Notes: generated by a model from the letters alone, not told the origin. A stretch of DNA of 64,000 nt from Erythrophleum ivorense (GCA_026724425.1 JAIUCV010000007.1:28432574-28496573); one strand, 5' to 3'; positions 1-12,865 are shown, counted from the stretch's first letter. Made by a program: numbers and translations.

Positions 1-1004
1 ACATTGTCCTTCCTCTCTTTCACTATCTATGCATTAAAAGATCTTACAAGGTTAGTCGTGATATTATCCCATCGTTGGTATAGAAATCTGGCTAATGCCC
101 ATCTATTAACATCAGCTTGGATCTCCACCCATCTACTTAGCTCAGTGGAGAATGACCTCAATTTCTCCAATGCTTTCACATAGTTTGTGTCCAACCAAGC
201 ATATGCAATCCCATCTAACACTTTCAAAGCATCATCCTTACACCGTCTTCTTTGACCCTTGCAAACTTTTAAAAACTCACTACTAAAATTCTCCTTTATA
301 TGTTGATAGCAAAATGCATGTCTCTCCCCACTAAACACTTCTTTTACTACATCAATTATGGCATTGTGGTGATCTAAAATTAGAGTAATTTCTATACCAC
401 TAGTTAAGTCTTTAACCTTTCGAAGGAACCACACCTAATCATCATATGTTTATGCGCCTACAATTGTATAAACAAATGGAAACAAGTCTTCGCCTTCGTT
501 ATACATAGATGTAGTTAAGAGAGTCCCCAAGTATGGTCCACTGAAGTGGCAACCATCAATGTACAATATCGGTTGTGAACCAAGTATGAAGCCAGTTATA
601 CAGCATCCATATGTAATGAACAATCTCTCAAAATGGTTGTTCAACGATGAAGTCCACATTGCAATAGTTTCTGAATCTGTTTTCATTAAACGGTTGCATA
701 ACCAAGGGATTAGCATGTACGACTGGTCTACTGGCCCATTGAGATCAACTAAAGATTTATCCTTCCCCTTCCATGCTTGATGGTAACTCAGTGCCAATCT
801 ATATTCTCTAAATAGCTCACCATGAATATCATTCAGTGTTTTATTTCTACTTGATCTGACACTCTCAACCATTATAGATGCTATTAAGTCTACCCTTTGC
901 TTGTGAGATACTACCAAGTTATCTTGTGCTGAGTGCACATGCTCACTACAAAAGGTTTGTACACTTAGGAAGGAAGTGCTTTTAGCCACTGCATATATTA
1001 TTAG
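1..1004 (-). pseudogene. Mutator-like (MULE) transposase, catalytic core, partial
   Basis: This is the central and downstream part of a MuDR-type transposase, the enzyme that cuts and inserts Mutator-like DNA transposons in the nucleus. Reading leftwards, an HVHSAQDNL stretch fits the His/Cys part of the N-terminal zinc region. Next comes YIDGCHFSGPY, which carries the first catalytic Asp of the DDE core, then LILDHHNAI with the second Asp, CYQHIKENF, and the conserved TTN..SFN block near position 30. In-frame stops lie at 450-452 (TAA), 435-437 (TAG) and 24-26 (TAG, where the family normally has Trp). The reading frame is otherwise kept across these stops. The C-terminal zinc knuckle would lie beyond the left edge. 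The gene's N-terminal part is at 4687-5440, on the far side of the solo LTR. No terminal inverted repeat is visible. Confidence 0.85.
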
Positions 1005-4000
1005 TGTAACATCCGATCCCTTCGTAAACATGAGAAACATAATGTTCGGTTTCTCCGTAAATATAAAAAATGGGCAAAATATAAAGGAAGTCCTCGAAAT
1101 AGAAGGAATTGGGGCCAAATAAAATTATGATAAAATTTTAAATATTAGAAAATGAGGATTTAAGGTTTGAGATGCCAAAAACTAAAGCCAGAAGAGCTCA
1201 GAAAATTTGCCAAAAAAAGTAGGGCCATTTTTGTAATTTCTGAAAAATTTTGGAAACTCACAGAAGGGCTTTTTAAATGGAAAATTTGAGTTTTTTGGGG
1301 TTCTTAGAGGCCCTGAATACCATGGGAACCCCAAGAACAATTGAAACCCTTCCGGTGAGCGATTTTGGCCATCGGTTGACCGAAACTTTGATTGAATGGT
1401 TCAGAATGGTTTTAGATCCTTTTTGAGTGATTCCAAAGGCAATTATTATGATTAAAAGCCTAAGGAATACAATGGACAAGACAAATTTCAAAAAGGAGTT
1501 GATTTGAGCCAAAATGATAAGAACAAAGAATAGGGACTAAAATGCAAAATGGAAAAGTGCATAAAGTGGACTCTTCACCTTCTTAAAGCACGTTTTCCTT
1601 TGGCCTCTAATTAACCAACCTTCTTTCTATCCAAAATAGAGCATGAGACCAAGGGAGAGAGATGCACTAAGAGAGCTCAAGAGGAGGAAGAAAAGGCTAA
1701 CAAAAGGTAGAGATTTCCATAGTCTTTCTTTTTGAAACCTTCCTCTCCTCTCTTTGCTTCATCTTTCCATATTTTTGGTGAATGAAATGGTTCTGTTTTG
1801 GCCTTGAACCAGAGGGGAAAAGTTAGAAATCCAAAGAGAAAGCTAAGGCAAGAAGAAATACTCTTGAAAGAAGATTGAACCCAAGGTAATTTCTCATTTT
1901 TTGTTGCTTCTTCCTTCTTGCTCTCCTTTGTGTGTATAACGCCTAAAAATAGAGCCATCTAGGGGAGGAAAGTTCTGACCTAAAAATAATAAGAAACCAT
2001 GAAATTGGAGTGTGGAAACTTGGAATATGCCAAGAAATTGCAAGCAAAACTAAGGAATTCCAAGTTAAAAAAGTGTAGAGCTCTTGAACACCTTACAAAA
2101 ATTGATTTGATATATGAGTTTCCTTGCATGTGTGATTATTTGATTGAGCTCCTAGGACCTCTAGGAAGCCTCCCAAGTGTGTCTCCCATCAAGAAAAAAA
2201 TCAAGAAGGCCATGAACTTTTCTTCCTTCCATAGTCTTGACCTAGGCAAGTTCCTATAGATAGGGAGAGTTTTAAATTTTTCTAAGGTCATTCTTGAGTC
2301 ATATATGATGAGTGAAGATGATTAAAGGCCTTGGAAAAAATTTAGAACTCAAAGAAAGTAAATTGGTGCCATAGACCCCATTATGTGACCTAAAAAAGCA
2401 ACATGTTTTTAGGCTCTTCATTTTAATCGTGTGATGACTCCAAGAGGCTTAAAAAGATTCAAGAATCATATTTGAAAAGAAAGAATGGAGCCTAGAATTT
2501 AATTGAGGGGTGTTTCTTCATTAGGTGCCTTTATGGACCATAATGAGGTCTATAGGATAACCTAGTGCCTAAGCAAGTGGTGTGACTTTAGAAATTGTTC
2601 CATGAACCTAATTGGCTTCCATAAATCATGTCTAGGCCAAGAGGAACCTTCCCCACACTTTTGTGGGTGTGTAGCCAAAAAGAGGAGCTTAAATTCAAAA
2701 GGAAAAGTGTGTGAATTTACACAAGGTAGCTCTCTCCACCTTCTCTCATGCATGAATATGTGTTTAGCTTGTCTTAAAATGTGTGTATGTGTATTTTCAA
2801 GCTATGAAAAGTATGCTAGCATGATCTTGTTTGCCATGATTTCATGATGTTATGTTATGTTTTCAAGTGAATGTATGCTGTTTCTTGAGTTTGCTTGAGT
2901 GTGGAGAGGCCAAGAACTCTTCACTATGGTGAGGATGAGCTAAGAACCCTTGAGTTTGGTTGAGACAAAGTAAAGAGTCTCCCAAAAGCAAAGTGGGCTC
3001 CCAAGAGTATGGTTGAGTTCAAAGTGCTCAAAGAATGGGTGAGGCAAGTCCAAAATCCATGAGGAGAAGTGTAAGGCCAATCCAAACACTTGGTGAGCTT
3101 TTAAATGATTTGTATGAGTTGCTTACATGCCAAATTTACTTTTAAAATGTCTATGGCTTTTATTTTCTTTATGCATGCATTTGTAAAGCTTGCTTGCACA
3201 TATTATGTATGATTGAATGGGAGATAAGCTATTAGGATTCTTTGAATCTCATCCCCTCCTCTCCAATGATCTAGCATGCTAGGTGGACTAAGTAATTATG
3301 GTGAAGGGAGCCAACAACCATGAAAAGCAAGGATTGACAAGCTTATGTATTACTTTGCCCATTTTGGAACCATAATGATAGTTCATAATGTATATGATGT
3401 TGTATATGTTCCATGAACCTTGAGACACATGTAAATATACTATTATGTGATGTTTAGATGTATGAAAATGATATATGACCCATAGCACTTATTTTGGAGT
3501 ATGTAAGGCCAAAGTGTGCAATATGGAACTTTGATGAAAGTATGCATAAGTATGGGTTGAATGGCCAAAATGAGATGCATAAGGTTTGGGACCATTTAGG
3601 CAGCTCACTTAAGTTTCAAATGTACTTTTAGACTTCCCCAAAAAGTGCCAAGACCAAGGAAAATATATTTGGCAATTTTGGCACCCTATAAGGAGTCAAA
3701 ATTGACTATGATGGAACCCTATATCACTTTTTATCCAGCATGCAATTAGGTCTCATTTAGAGCTTTTTGGGAAGCTAAAGATCATAATTTTTGGAGGTCT
3801 ACAGAATATTTGATGATTTTTCAAAGTTGGCAAAATTTATGGAAATAGTCTGATGCACTGTTACAATGGTCCGAAATTGTTTTCCATCACATGAGACTCA
3901 AATGATGTCCAATTGCCATGAAATTTTATACAGAGAAACTAAGCAATCACAGTGACTCGTGAAATCTAGAAGCACCTCATTTGGTAGTCTAGAGAGGAAG

Positions 4001-4686
4001 ATATGAATTTTTGAAGTTGCTGTCCAGTATCAGTAACCTTGCCCGACTAGAAGTACTGTTCCATCGAATTCTGAGGCCTGGGCTTAATGAACTGATCTAA
4101 AGATATTTTTCCTCTCTATTTGACATCCATATATTTCTATATTGGTATCATTTTCATAGATTTGATTTTTTTGGAATTAATTATATATTTTTGAAATTCA
4201 TATCAGTAAACTGTGACAGCATCAAGACCCAGTCTGACCTCCAGAACATTTCACATGTCAAACACTCTGTGTGTGGGATTTTATGACTTGTACATATTTT
4301 TATTGTGAAGTAGACATCCTAAGATTTCTAGAATGACCAAGATTGCATGATTTCAATTTTTCTAGATTTAGTTATGATTTTTCAAAATTTGCCCAGAAAT
4401 GAGGCCAATTCTGGCTGAGAATGAACACTCATTTTCCATATCTCTTTTCGGTTTCTATGAGTTGTAGGTATGTTTTTGTGATACAAATAAGTTTTTATAA
4501 GGTAATTAAATATGAGGGGGCATAGTATGAGCTCACACGGTCTACGTGACACCAAAATAAATTTTTAGATATGACGAAACACAAATAAAAGTCTAATTTT
4601 CATGCTTCTCCATAGGAATCATATATATGTTCCATGATAATTATACTATTCAAAGACATGAGATGAGCTAAAATTATGGTGTTACA
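1005..4686 (+). mobile_element. Solo LTR (family A) inserted in the MULE transposase
   Basis: The 3,682-bp block begins TGTAACATCC and ends GGTGTTACA, a 7-bp terminal inverted repeat of the TG..CA type. It is flanked by a perfect 5-bp target duplication, ATTAG (1000-1004 and 4687-4691). Removing the block and one duplication joins the transposase reading frame, so the insertion point is exact. There is no primer site, polypurine tract or coding sequence inside, and the length matches complete related LTRs in this window (3,629 and 3,685 bp). It is therefore a solo LTR left by LTR-LTR recombination. Further family members are at 16745-19195 and 21816-23964. Short ORFs inside are chance. Confidence 0.92.
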
Positions 4687-5440
4687 ATTAGCTTCCACTT
4701 GCATCCATCCATATTGCACTTGACAATCATCTTATGGGGGCTATTCTTTAGTAAAGTGTATCCAAATTTATAAGCAATGCTATACTTGTATAGTGCTTGC
4801 CTGAATTTAACAGCATTCAAAAAATTTGTTTGCACCCAACAATCAAATCTGTCCATTTGGCAAAATTTAATTTAGGCATTGGTAAAGGGACACTTTGTAT
4901 TGCACATGGATGAAATACAAGTTCCTGGTTGGAAGGAGACCCAGTAGTGAATGAACGAATTTGAATTCATTCTGTATTTTCATTCATTTCACATTTTGTT
5001 AGTCTAAGGGTGATATCTAAATATACAAATTAAAATTATAACATATAGTAGATATTTACTAGATAAGTCATAAAAGACTAATTTCTCACCCTATTATCAA
5101 GTGGGATGGTGATACTCTAGTTTCTTCCTCATTGATTATATGTGTGTGTGTGTGCACATTGATCATTTTATTTGATCAGTTATTGCACACCATTATCATC
5201 TACTAAGTCTAATAGCTGAGACACATCAACTTTCAAAATGTATTGCATTTGCATTTTATTGTTATCACAATCCATGCATAATCTTACTTCTCTCGTTAGT
5301 TCTTCTAACAATATCCCTTCTTTTATTAATCTTCCACCGGTTTGACCCCCCTTATAGTGGATCTTCCTACTTGAATCTCTTAAAATTTGTCTACCCATGT
5401 GAAAGTAGAAAAATACCTCACCTAACATTGAATTTTCCAT
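4687..5440 (-). pseudogene. MULE transposase, N-terminal part
   Basis: This is the upstream part of the same minus-strand transposase. The 5180-5440 segment (86 codons) has the Y.GG-type pattern (KIHYKGGQTGG) seen near the N-terminus of plant MULE proteins. The 4687-4856 segment holds the MuDR DNA-binding region: an F..AVKFRQAL helix, then CNMDGCKWKL, the CxxxxC zinc half-site followed by Trp. Between 4857 and 5179 the frame is interrupted and an intron is possible, but I see no convincing splice pair. Coding resumes on the far side of the solo LTR at 1004. The 5' flank of the element has not been delimited. Confidence 0.75.
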
Positions 5441-6170
5441 CCTCTACTCATCACAACTACACCTAAAAGAATAAGAAAGCTTCAAACTTGCTCGTTATTT
5501 TTAGAACAAAAACAACAATATCAATAGGAATAAAGCTAAAAGTAGGAAGTAATATTCCTAAAAAGAAGTAATAATATTTCTAACAGTTATTGCAATCTTT
5601 CAAATGGAACAAAACATCAATAATGGTAGTAAACCTATTAAAAGTCTAAAAGTCCTTATAACTCTAGGTGCATACTATCCTTAATAAGCACAGGAAGAAG
5701 AAGTTGCCATTAACCATGAGAATTTGAGAAACATAGCATATCATAAATTGTTACTTACTCAATCATACAAAAAGGCCTTTGATATTAGCAAATTTAAGCA
5801 GTTCCATAACTGTGAGTAGCTGCAAATAACAAGACGTGGAATGACAAGGGAACCTAATAAAAAGTAGAAGAAATGGGGGGAGGAAGGATGAAGAAATGAA
5901 GGGAAGAAGGATGATGAACTAAAAGGCAAACAACTCAAGAAACAAAGGAGGAAGATCATGGAGGAAGTTAGACCTCATGGGGAACAAAAATGGTGGGAGA
6001 AGACCCGATGGAGTAAATTGCGCAGGTTTCATAAGGCTTATTAATAGGGACAATTAGAACAAAGGGCATTATTGTCCACCAAATTTCATTTGGTCCTCCA
6101 GAATAATATTGATTTTTAAGGTCCTTCATAATAATATTTACTTGGTCTAGGTCCTCTGTTCTAATTCTCC
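5441..6170. other. Unassigned AT-rich stretch upstream of the MULE gene
   Basis: No supported gene is visible. A GA-rich patch (about 5860-5960) gives an opposite-strand Ser/Phe-rich ORF that looks like a composition artefact. The stretch may be the 5' non-coding part of the MULE, but no terminal inverted repeat was found. Confidence 0.4.
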
Positions 6171-6414
6171 CTTTAAAATTCCCTCTTTTGAGTTTCTAAA
6201 AAATTACCTGAAATTATGAAAATGCCATTGCATTTTCGGGTAATTTTATTCAGCTATATTGACTTCAATTTCAGGACATCTTTAGCTTTATATCCTTATT
6301 TCTAAATATCTAGATCATTATTCTAATTTTGTTTAGCCTCTAATCATTTCATTCTAGGATCTTCCTTTTATAATTCATCAGTTTCGGTTCAGGTTTGGGA
6401 AAACTGGGTATTAC
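6171..6414 (-). mobile_element. Fragment of a family-A-like LTR, 5' end
   Basis: Read on the minus strand, it starts TGTAATACCC at 6414. It then follows the first ~250 bases of the family A LTR (1005 onward and 23964 downward), including the AAAGGAAG and ATTATGAAAATGCC landmarks, and stops near 6171. A purine run reading GGGGGAGATAG lies about 10 bases upstream (minus strand) of the start and could be a degraded polypurine tract. This is an old truncated copy. Confidence 0.6.
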
Positions 6415-7020
6415 AGCTTTTTGGACTATCTCCCCCTTTGCATTTTATTTTGGCTTCTAAAGAAAGGGTCAAAGTCAAAAGTCTTTTTGGACTTCAAAAT
6501 ATCATATACAAGGAATCTTATTTATTTAGAACTAGGTGTAAAAATTATTTCTAATTATTAGCAATCTTTTCAACCAAAATCTTCCTGATTGTAGCAAATT
6601 TTCTCTTGGAGAAAATTATACCTTAATCTCAAGAAAATTACACTTTAGCCCTAAAATTACAAATTAAACCTTGAACTTTTGATAATTATATTTTCACCAC
6701 AAAGTTTACCTAAATATTTTTACTACCTAATAATTTTCTTATATTTGCAACACTCCAAAAGTCAAGGAAATTTACAAAAATTCTAATTTAAATATTTATT
6801 ATTTAATAAATTATGCATATTTCCAAATAATTCCTATTAAATTCCTAATTGCTCCATTAAAATTCTATTATCACCTAAAATTCATAATTCAAAATATTCC
6901 TATTTTATTGACAATTAAACAATTTCTAATATTATCTAATGTATTTTAAATAGTTAATTTTAGAGGATATTATAACTATGATGATTTATATTGTAACACC
7001 ATATTCATATAGCATTTTCC
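6415..7020. other. Unassigned AT-rich stretch
   Basis: No coding sequence is seen. The last 30 bases (6992-7020, TGTAACACCAT then ATTCATAT and GCATTTTCC) resemble the 3' end of the Tekay-like LTR in minus orientation (compare 27202 onward), so a small inverted LTR relic may abut the next element. Confidence 0.4.
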
Positions 7021-10000
7021 TTTAATGTCCAGTTTTAGTTAAACGACAGAAATAGGAGAGTTTTCATAGCAAGTCCCTCGAAACAAATTAGTTAAGGTCC
7101 CAAAAAATTTAAGTAACATTCTACACTCCTAAAAATGAGAATCCTAGGTTCAAACAGAAAGAAAAATGAAGCTAGAATTAAGAAACACTTTATTACGAAA
7201 AACTTATGAAACATAATGGTATTTTTATAATTTTGAGTAATTTTTAGAATTCAAAAAAGAGAGTTTTTTAAATGAAAGTTTTCAGTTCTCCAGGGTTCTC
7301 AGAGATCCTGAAAACCATGAGAAGCCCCGGGACAGTTAAAACCCCTCCAATAGATATTTTCCAACGTTAGTGTACCCAAATCTTGACGGATTCATTTAGA
7401 AAGGTTTTAGCACCAATCTAAGTGATTCCAAAGGCATTTTACTCAATTGGAGACCTAAATTTCATAATGGATAAGACAGTTCTCAAAAAGGAGCTAAAAC
7501 AAATTAGAAACGAAAATGTCAAAAACGAAGGGCAAAATATAAATTTTTGAAAAGTTATTTCTCCTCCACCTATAAATAGAAGGTGCCCCACTCTCCCACC
7601 CACATAACCTCATATTTTTCTGCCCCAACTTAGAGAAGAAACCCTAGGAGAGTGGCACACCAAGAGAAGAAGAAGAGGAGAAGAAATTAAGGCTTGAAGG
7701 TGAGGAATTTTGATAGTTTTTCATACTTTCTTCCTTTCAAACCTCTTCTCCTCCATTCTCCTTTGTTTCCTATGATTATAATGAAGTTTATAAATCTTTT
7801 TTAAGGGAGAAATTAAGGGAAAAATTCGGATTTGAAGAGAGGAGCCAAAAGAAGACAAGATTCAAGTGAGAAAACAAGGAAAAACAAGATAATTTCTTCT
7901 TCCATGGTTGCTACCCTTTGCTCCTCTTCTTCCTATGTTTTGCCCACTCAAGAAGTCCTAGGAGGGCTTGGTTTTTAGGCATAACCAAGGGCGATTCTTA
8001 GGAAAAAGAGTGTGGAGAATAAAAATATGCAAAGAAAAGTAACAAATAACCATGGAAATTCAAGATGCAAATTTTAGGGTTTTATATATTCCTTGTAAAA
8101 TCTAATTTAATACCTTGATTTCTATGCCTAAATGAGAGTTTAAATGAGCTCCTAAGATCCTTAGAAGTCTGCCCATGTGCTTCCTTCATCAACAAAATGA
8201 AACAAAGCCCATGAAGGCCAAAACCATGCATAGTCTCAACCTAAATGAGTTTGGATACCTAGGGAGAGTTTTAAATTTTTCTAAGCCTATTTTTGAGTCA
8301 TATATGATGATTGAAGATGAGGGGAGACATTGGAAAAAATTTGGAAACCATAGAAAGTGAGTTGGCCTTATATGTTCCATAATATGACTTAAAGAAGCAA
8401 CATATAGTTGGGCTCTTTATTTTAATTGTGTGATGACTCCAAGAGGCTTAAAAGGAGTCAAGAATCATATTTGAAAGGAAAGAATGGAGCTTAGAATTTA
8501 TTTGATGGGTGTTGCTTCATTAGGTGCATTCTTAGAACCATAAAGGGGTTAATGAGCCAAGTTAGTGTCTAAGCAAGGTGTGTGGCCTTAGAATTAATTC
8601 CATGAACCTAATTGGCTTCCATAAATTGTGTTTAGGCCAAGAGAAATCATTCCCATACCTTTGTGTGTGTGAGGCTGAAGAAGGGAGAGGAAATTCAAGA
8701 GAAAAAGTGTGTGCTTGCTTCTAAGGTAGCTCACTCCTCCTTCTTTCATGCCTAAATATATGCTTGGCTTGTCTTTGAATGTGTGTATGTGTGTGTTAAG
8801 CCATGAAAAGTACACTAGCATATTTTCATATGCCATGGTACCATGATGATGCATTATGTTTCTAAATGATATTTATGATGTTTGCTTTGGTTTGCTTGAG
8901 TGTGGTGATGCCAAGAACCCTTAGCCATGGTGAGGATGAACCAAGAACCCTTAGAATTGGTTGAGACAAAGTAAAAAGTCTCCCAAAAGTGAGGTTGACT
9001 CTCAAGAGTAAGGTTGAGTCCAAGAACCTCTTAAAGAATGGGTGAGGCAAGTCCAAAATCCACAAGTGAATGGGTGAGGCTAATCCACTTACTTGGCAAG
9101 CCTTTGTATGCTATATATAACTTGCTCAAATATTGAAAAGTATCTTGAATGATTACACATCCTATGCTACTCATGCATGCATTTTCAATATTGGTTTTGC
9201 ATCTTTTATGTATGATTGAATGGGAGATGAGCTATTGGAATTCTTTGAATCTCATTCCCTCCTCTCCAATGTTCTAACATACTAGGTGGACTTAGAGAGT
9301 AAGGAAATGGGAGCCAACCACTTGAAAGATAAAAATGTGACAGCAAAGTGCATGGATTTTGTCCTTTAAGCCTACATAGATGGCAAATGATGTAATCTAT
9401 GGTTGTATATGTCCTATGATGTTATGAACATATATAATTATGTTAATGTATCATGTAAAAATGAAAGCTAAGGTTGTATGTATGGAAATGTTCATTTTGG
9501 ACATGTAATGGCAAATTTGCATTATGGAATGTATGTATAAATAGAAATGGAGTGGCCAAATTGAGATGTATAAGGTTTGGGACCACTTGGGCAGTTCATA
9601 TAGGTGATAATCATGCTTCTAAACTTGCCCAAGAGGTGCCAAACATCAAGAGAAGTCATTTGGACAATTTGGTATCCTATATGGAGCAAGAATTTACCAT
9701 ATTGGAAACTTATACCACTTTTTATCCAAATGAGCTCTTCTTGATCTAAGATTTGGCATGCAATTAGATTTTGTTGAGAGTTTTTTGGGAAGCTAAAGTA
9801 CAGAATTTTTATAGGTTTATGGAATATTTGATGAATTTTTAAAGTTGAAAAATTTTCTCAAATTGGTCAGGTACTGTTCATATTGGTTCAAAAATGAATT
9901 TGATCACTCAGGGCCTAAAGAATGTCCAATTGCCACAATATTTTATAGGGAAACACTAAACATTCTCATTGACTTTTACCAACTAGAAGCAGCCCTTTTG

Positions 10001-10705
10001 GATGTTTAGAGAGGGAGATATGAATTTTTAATTTTTCTGCCTAGTATTAGGCATTCAAACAAACCTCAGGTATTGTTTGATTCATTTTTTATGCCTGGAC
10101 ATGCCTAAACTAGTCTAAAGTTATTTTTTTTCCTCTAGCTAACATTTGTAGCTTTCCATATTGGTATCATTTGCATGGATTGGATTTTTTTGGAATTAAT
10201 TGGACATTTTTAAAATTTTTAGCAGAAACCTGTAATAGTACCAGTAGCCAATCAGACCTCTATACATTTTTAAATGTCAATCATCTTTTGTGTTGTGTTT
10301 TATGGCTGGTACATATTTTTATCATATATTAGACATGTATAGTGTTCTAGAATGGCAAAGAATTCATGATTTCAATTTTTTTAGAATTAGTTATGATTTT
10401 TCAAAGTTTGTGACATAAGTGAGAAATTTCTGGCTGAAATTGTATTCATGAATTTTATGTATCCCTATGCCATACATGAGATCTAGGCCAATTTTGGGGA
10501 TGGAAATGAGTTGTATCTATGTAATTAAATATGAAAATATGATACATGAGCTCACATGGTCCATGAGATACCGAATGAAAATTTTATACGTGATACAACG
10601 CTAAAATAATCAATATTTTATATGTCATTTCTTGTGATTCTTATGAAGTGCATGGCATGAGGCATAGAAATTGCATGAGAAAGGCTAAGAAATTATGGTG
10701 TTATA
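7021..10705 (+). mobile_element. Tekay/Del-like element 1: 5' LTR (family B)
   Basis: The 3,685-bp LTR begins TTTAATGTCC, a diverged form of TGTAACATCC, and ends GGTGTTATA, a decayed TGTTACA. A primer site follows five bases later. The LTR is colinear with the minus-strand LTR at 27202-30830 and, more distantly, with the family A solo LTR. A TATA box lies at 7571. No protein is encoded; internal ORFs are chance. Confidence 0.85.
7571..7578 (+). promoter_or_regulatory. TATA box of the Tekay-like LTR
   Basis: TATAAATA follows a CCTCCACC stretch and precedes a GGTGCCCCACTC stretch. The same arrangement, with a TATATATAT core, occurs on the minus strand in the related LTR (30270-30279). This marks the likely U3/R boundary, with transcription expected about 30 bases downstream. 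Confidence 0.6.
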
Positions 10706-10710
10706 TTTAT

Positions 10711-10722
10711 TGGTATCAAAGC
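10711..10722 (+). other. Primer binding site, initiator tRNA-Met type
   Basis: TGGTATCAAAGC starts six bases after the LTR end and differs by one base from the canonical TGGTATCAGAGC site. It is where minus-strand cDNA synthesis would be primed. Confidence 0.8.
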
Positions 10723-10867
10723 AAAGGTTTAGGCTCTTGATGTGGGTTGTGGTTTGTGTTTATGAGTTGTCTAGATGTATATGAGCTATTTTGTGGATGA
10801 ATTGAGTGTGTTGATGGTGGAAGTGTTCCCTTTTTCATGTTAAAGTTTGCTATGAACTTTCAGAGCT

Positions 10868-12865
10868 ATGGTGAACACTAGGAGAGATTGGCCCTCTAGA
10901 GAGGCTCGTGCAGATGATAGAGCTGAGTATAGTGATCCAGTTGTTGGAGCCTTACAGTCTATTATGGCTCACCTGGATCAATAGCAGACTGTAATTATGC
11001 AGTTATAGGAACAACTTGTTAAGAAAGATAGCCAAGGCCCTACACCACCTCCTCCACAGCCATCTCACCACTCAGATCGTTTTGAGCATTTAGGGGCGAC
11101 TCACTTAAACCTGCAGCCACACGTACAGATGATTGCCCCTATTCCACTAGCTCAGACGGCTCCATCCCAGGAGCAGCACTCTATTAGTCAGGTTATTACC
11201 CAGTTCAAGAAATTCGGGCCTCCCACTTTTGATGGTAAGATGAACACAGAGAAATCCGAGGCCTTGATTATGTAGTTAGAGGAAATCTTCAGAGTGATGG
11301 AGTGCACGTCTGAGTAGAAAGCCACTATGGCTATCTTCTAGCTAGAGAATGAAGCAGATTACTGGTGGAGGGGCACTGGGCCTATCTTGTAGGCGAGGAA
11401 CCTTCCAATTACATAGGAGGCTTTCCTCTAGGCCTTTTATGAGAGATATTTCCCTAATTCAGTTAGAGATGAGAAGGAGTCATAGTTTATACTCTTGAAA
11501 CAAACAGAGGCGATGTTCGTGGACAAATATGTGGCTAAATTTGTAGAGCTCTCCCGATATTCCTCTTACTTACAAAGACATGATGATGAGTGGTGGAGAG
11601 TAGATAGACTAGAGAAAGGTTTGCTCCCTAAGATCAGAGACAGGGAAGTGCCACAGAGAATTAGGCACTTTAATACCCTAGTTAAGATATGGGAGTGATA
11701 GAGGCGAACCTCAAAACAATGCAGCCTACCTCTAGTGCCAGACCACCCCTCCCTAAGCCCAAGAGACCTAGAGAGGGATCACAAGCTGCAATTACTAGCA
11801 GGAGAGGTGGCAAAAGCCAGTGGAGCTGAAGGGGCAAAAAATAGAGAACTCAATCCAGCAAAGGTAGCTCTGCACCTATCATATGTCCTCAATGTGGTAA
11901 GAGCCATGGAACCAGACCATGCTATGCAGGACAGAATGTATGTTTTCGGTGTGATAGGCCAAGACACATAGCTAGGGATTGCACCCAGGCTCCTCCATAG
12001 TTCACACAATAGAAGGAGATGACTCCTGCTCCTAGACCTCAAACCCAGGGTAGAGTCTTTGGCCTGTCATAGCAGAAGGCTAGCCAGTCCCTAAGTCTGA
12101 TCTAAGGTACTATTAGAATAAATAATTTTTCTATAACTATATTATTTGATTCAGGTGCTAGCCATTCTTTCATATCACATAATTGTGCTAGGAGGTTGGG
12201 TCTGAGTATGCATACACTACCATATGACTTGCATGTATCTACCCCCACAAGAAACCGAGCCATTACCTCTCATGCTTATTTGAATTGTGTGATCTAATTG
12301 AATCACTGCCTTAACAGCCTTGATTTGATTTGTATGACCCTTATTGATATTGATTTGATCATTGGTATGAAATGGATGTCTGCAAATAATGCCACATTAG
12401 ATTGTAGCCATAAATGTATGACTTTACCTGAGTATGGGACTGTGCCTAGTATGAGAATTAAGTTATCTGTTATGACTGCCTCCTAAGCTGAGAGATCTTT
12501 AGGGCATGGTTGCCAGGGATACCTAGTTTTCTTTTCAGTTTAGACTGAGGTAGAAGAGGGTATAGATGAGATTCCCATAGCAAAAGAGTTCTCAAAGGCA
12601 TTCCCTAGAGAGATTAGTGGACTACCCTCAGAGAGAGAGGTTGAACTTCCCATAGACATTGTACCTGAGGTAGGTCCATTGTGTAAGGCCTCGTATAGAA
12701 TGGTTCCTACTGAGCTAGCTGAGCTTAAGAAACAAATAGAAGAGCTCTTAGAGAAGGGTTTTATCAAACCCAACGTCTTGCAGTGGGGAGCTCTAGTCTT
12801 ATTCGTAAAGAAAAAAGATGGGAGCCTTAGGCTATAACTCAATAAGATAACCATTAAGAATAAGT
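10868..12865 (+). pseudogene. Tekay-like gag-protease-RT polyprotein, decayed and truncated
   Basis: The start is the ATG at 10868 (MVNTRR, also seen in the second copy at 35451). The gag capsid region (YWWRGTGP, AFYERYFP) runs to about 11690, where a one-base deletion shifts the frame. Two zinc knuckles follow: CPQCGKSHGTRPC at 11884 and CFRCDRPRHIARDC at 11941. The protease motif FDSGASHSF has its catalytic Asp codon at 12148-12150. The RT N-terminus (ELLEKGFIKP, LFVKKKDGSLRL) starts near 12690 and breaks at 12865, where a copia-like LTR is inserted. A dozen or more in-frame stops are present, nearly all TAG at positions expected to be Gln. No functional product is expected. Confidence 0.88.

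Noticed and set aside
10711..10722. tRNA gene fragments at the TGGTATCA and TGGCGCCG sites
   Set aside because: They are primer binding sites next to LTR ends; no cloverleaf sequence surrounds them.
11735..11971. 78-codon ORF beginning MPDHPSLSP (and its counterpart 34219-34584)
   Set aside because: It is an out-of-frame reading of gag; the zinc-knuckle frame overlaps it and is the conserved one.
10868..12865. Stop-codon reassignment or programmed amber readthrough
   Set aside because: Copies differ in which Gln codons are TAG, TAA and TGA stops and frameshifts are also present, and the nuclear plant code is standard; decay by deamination explains it more simply.
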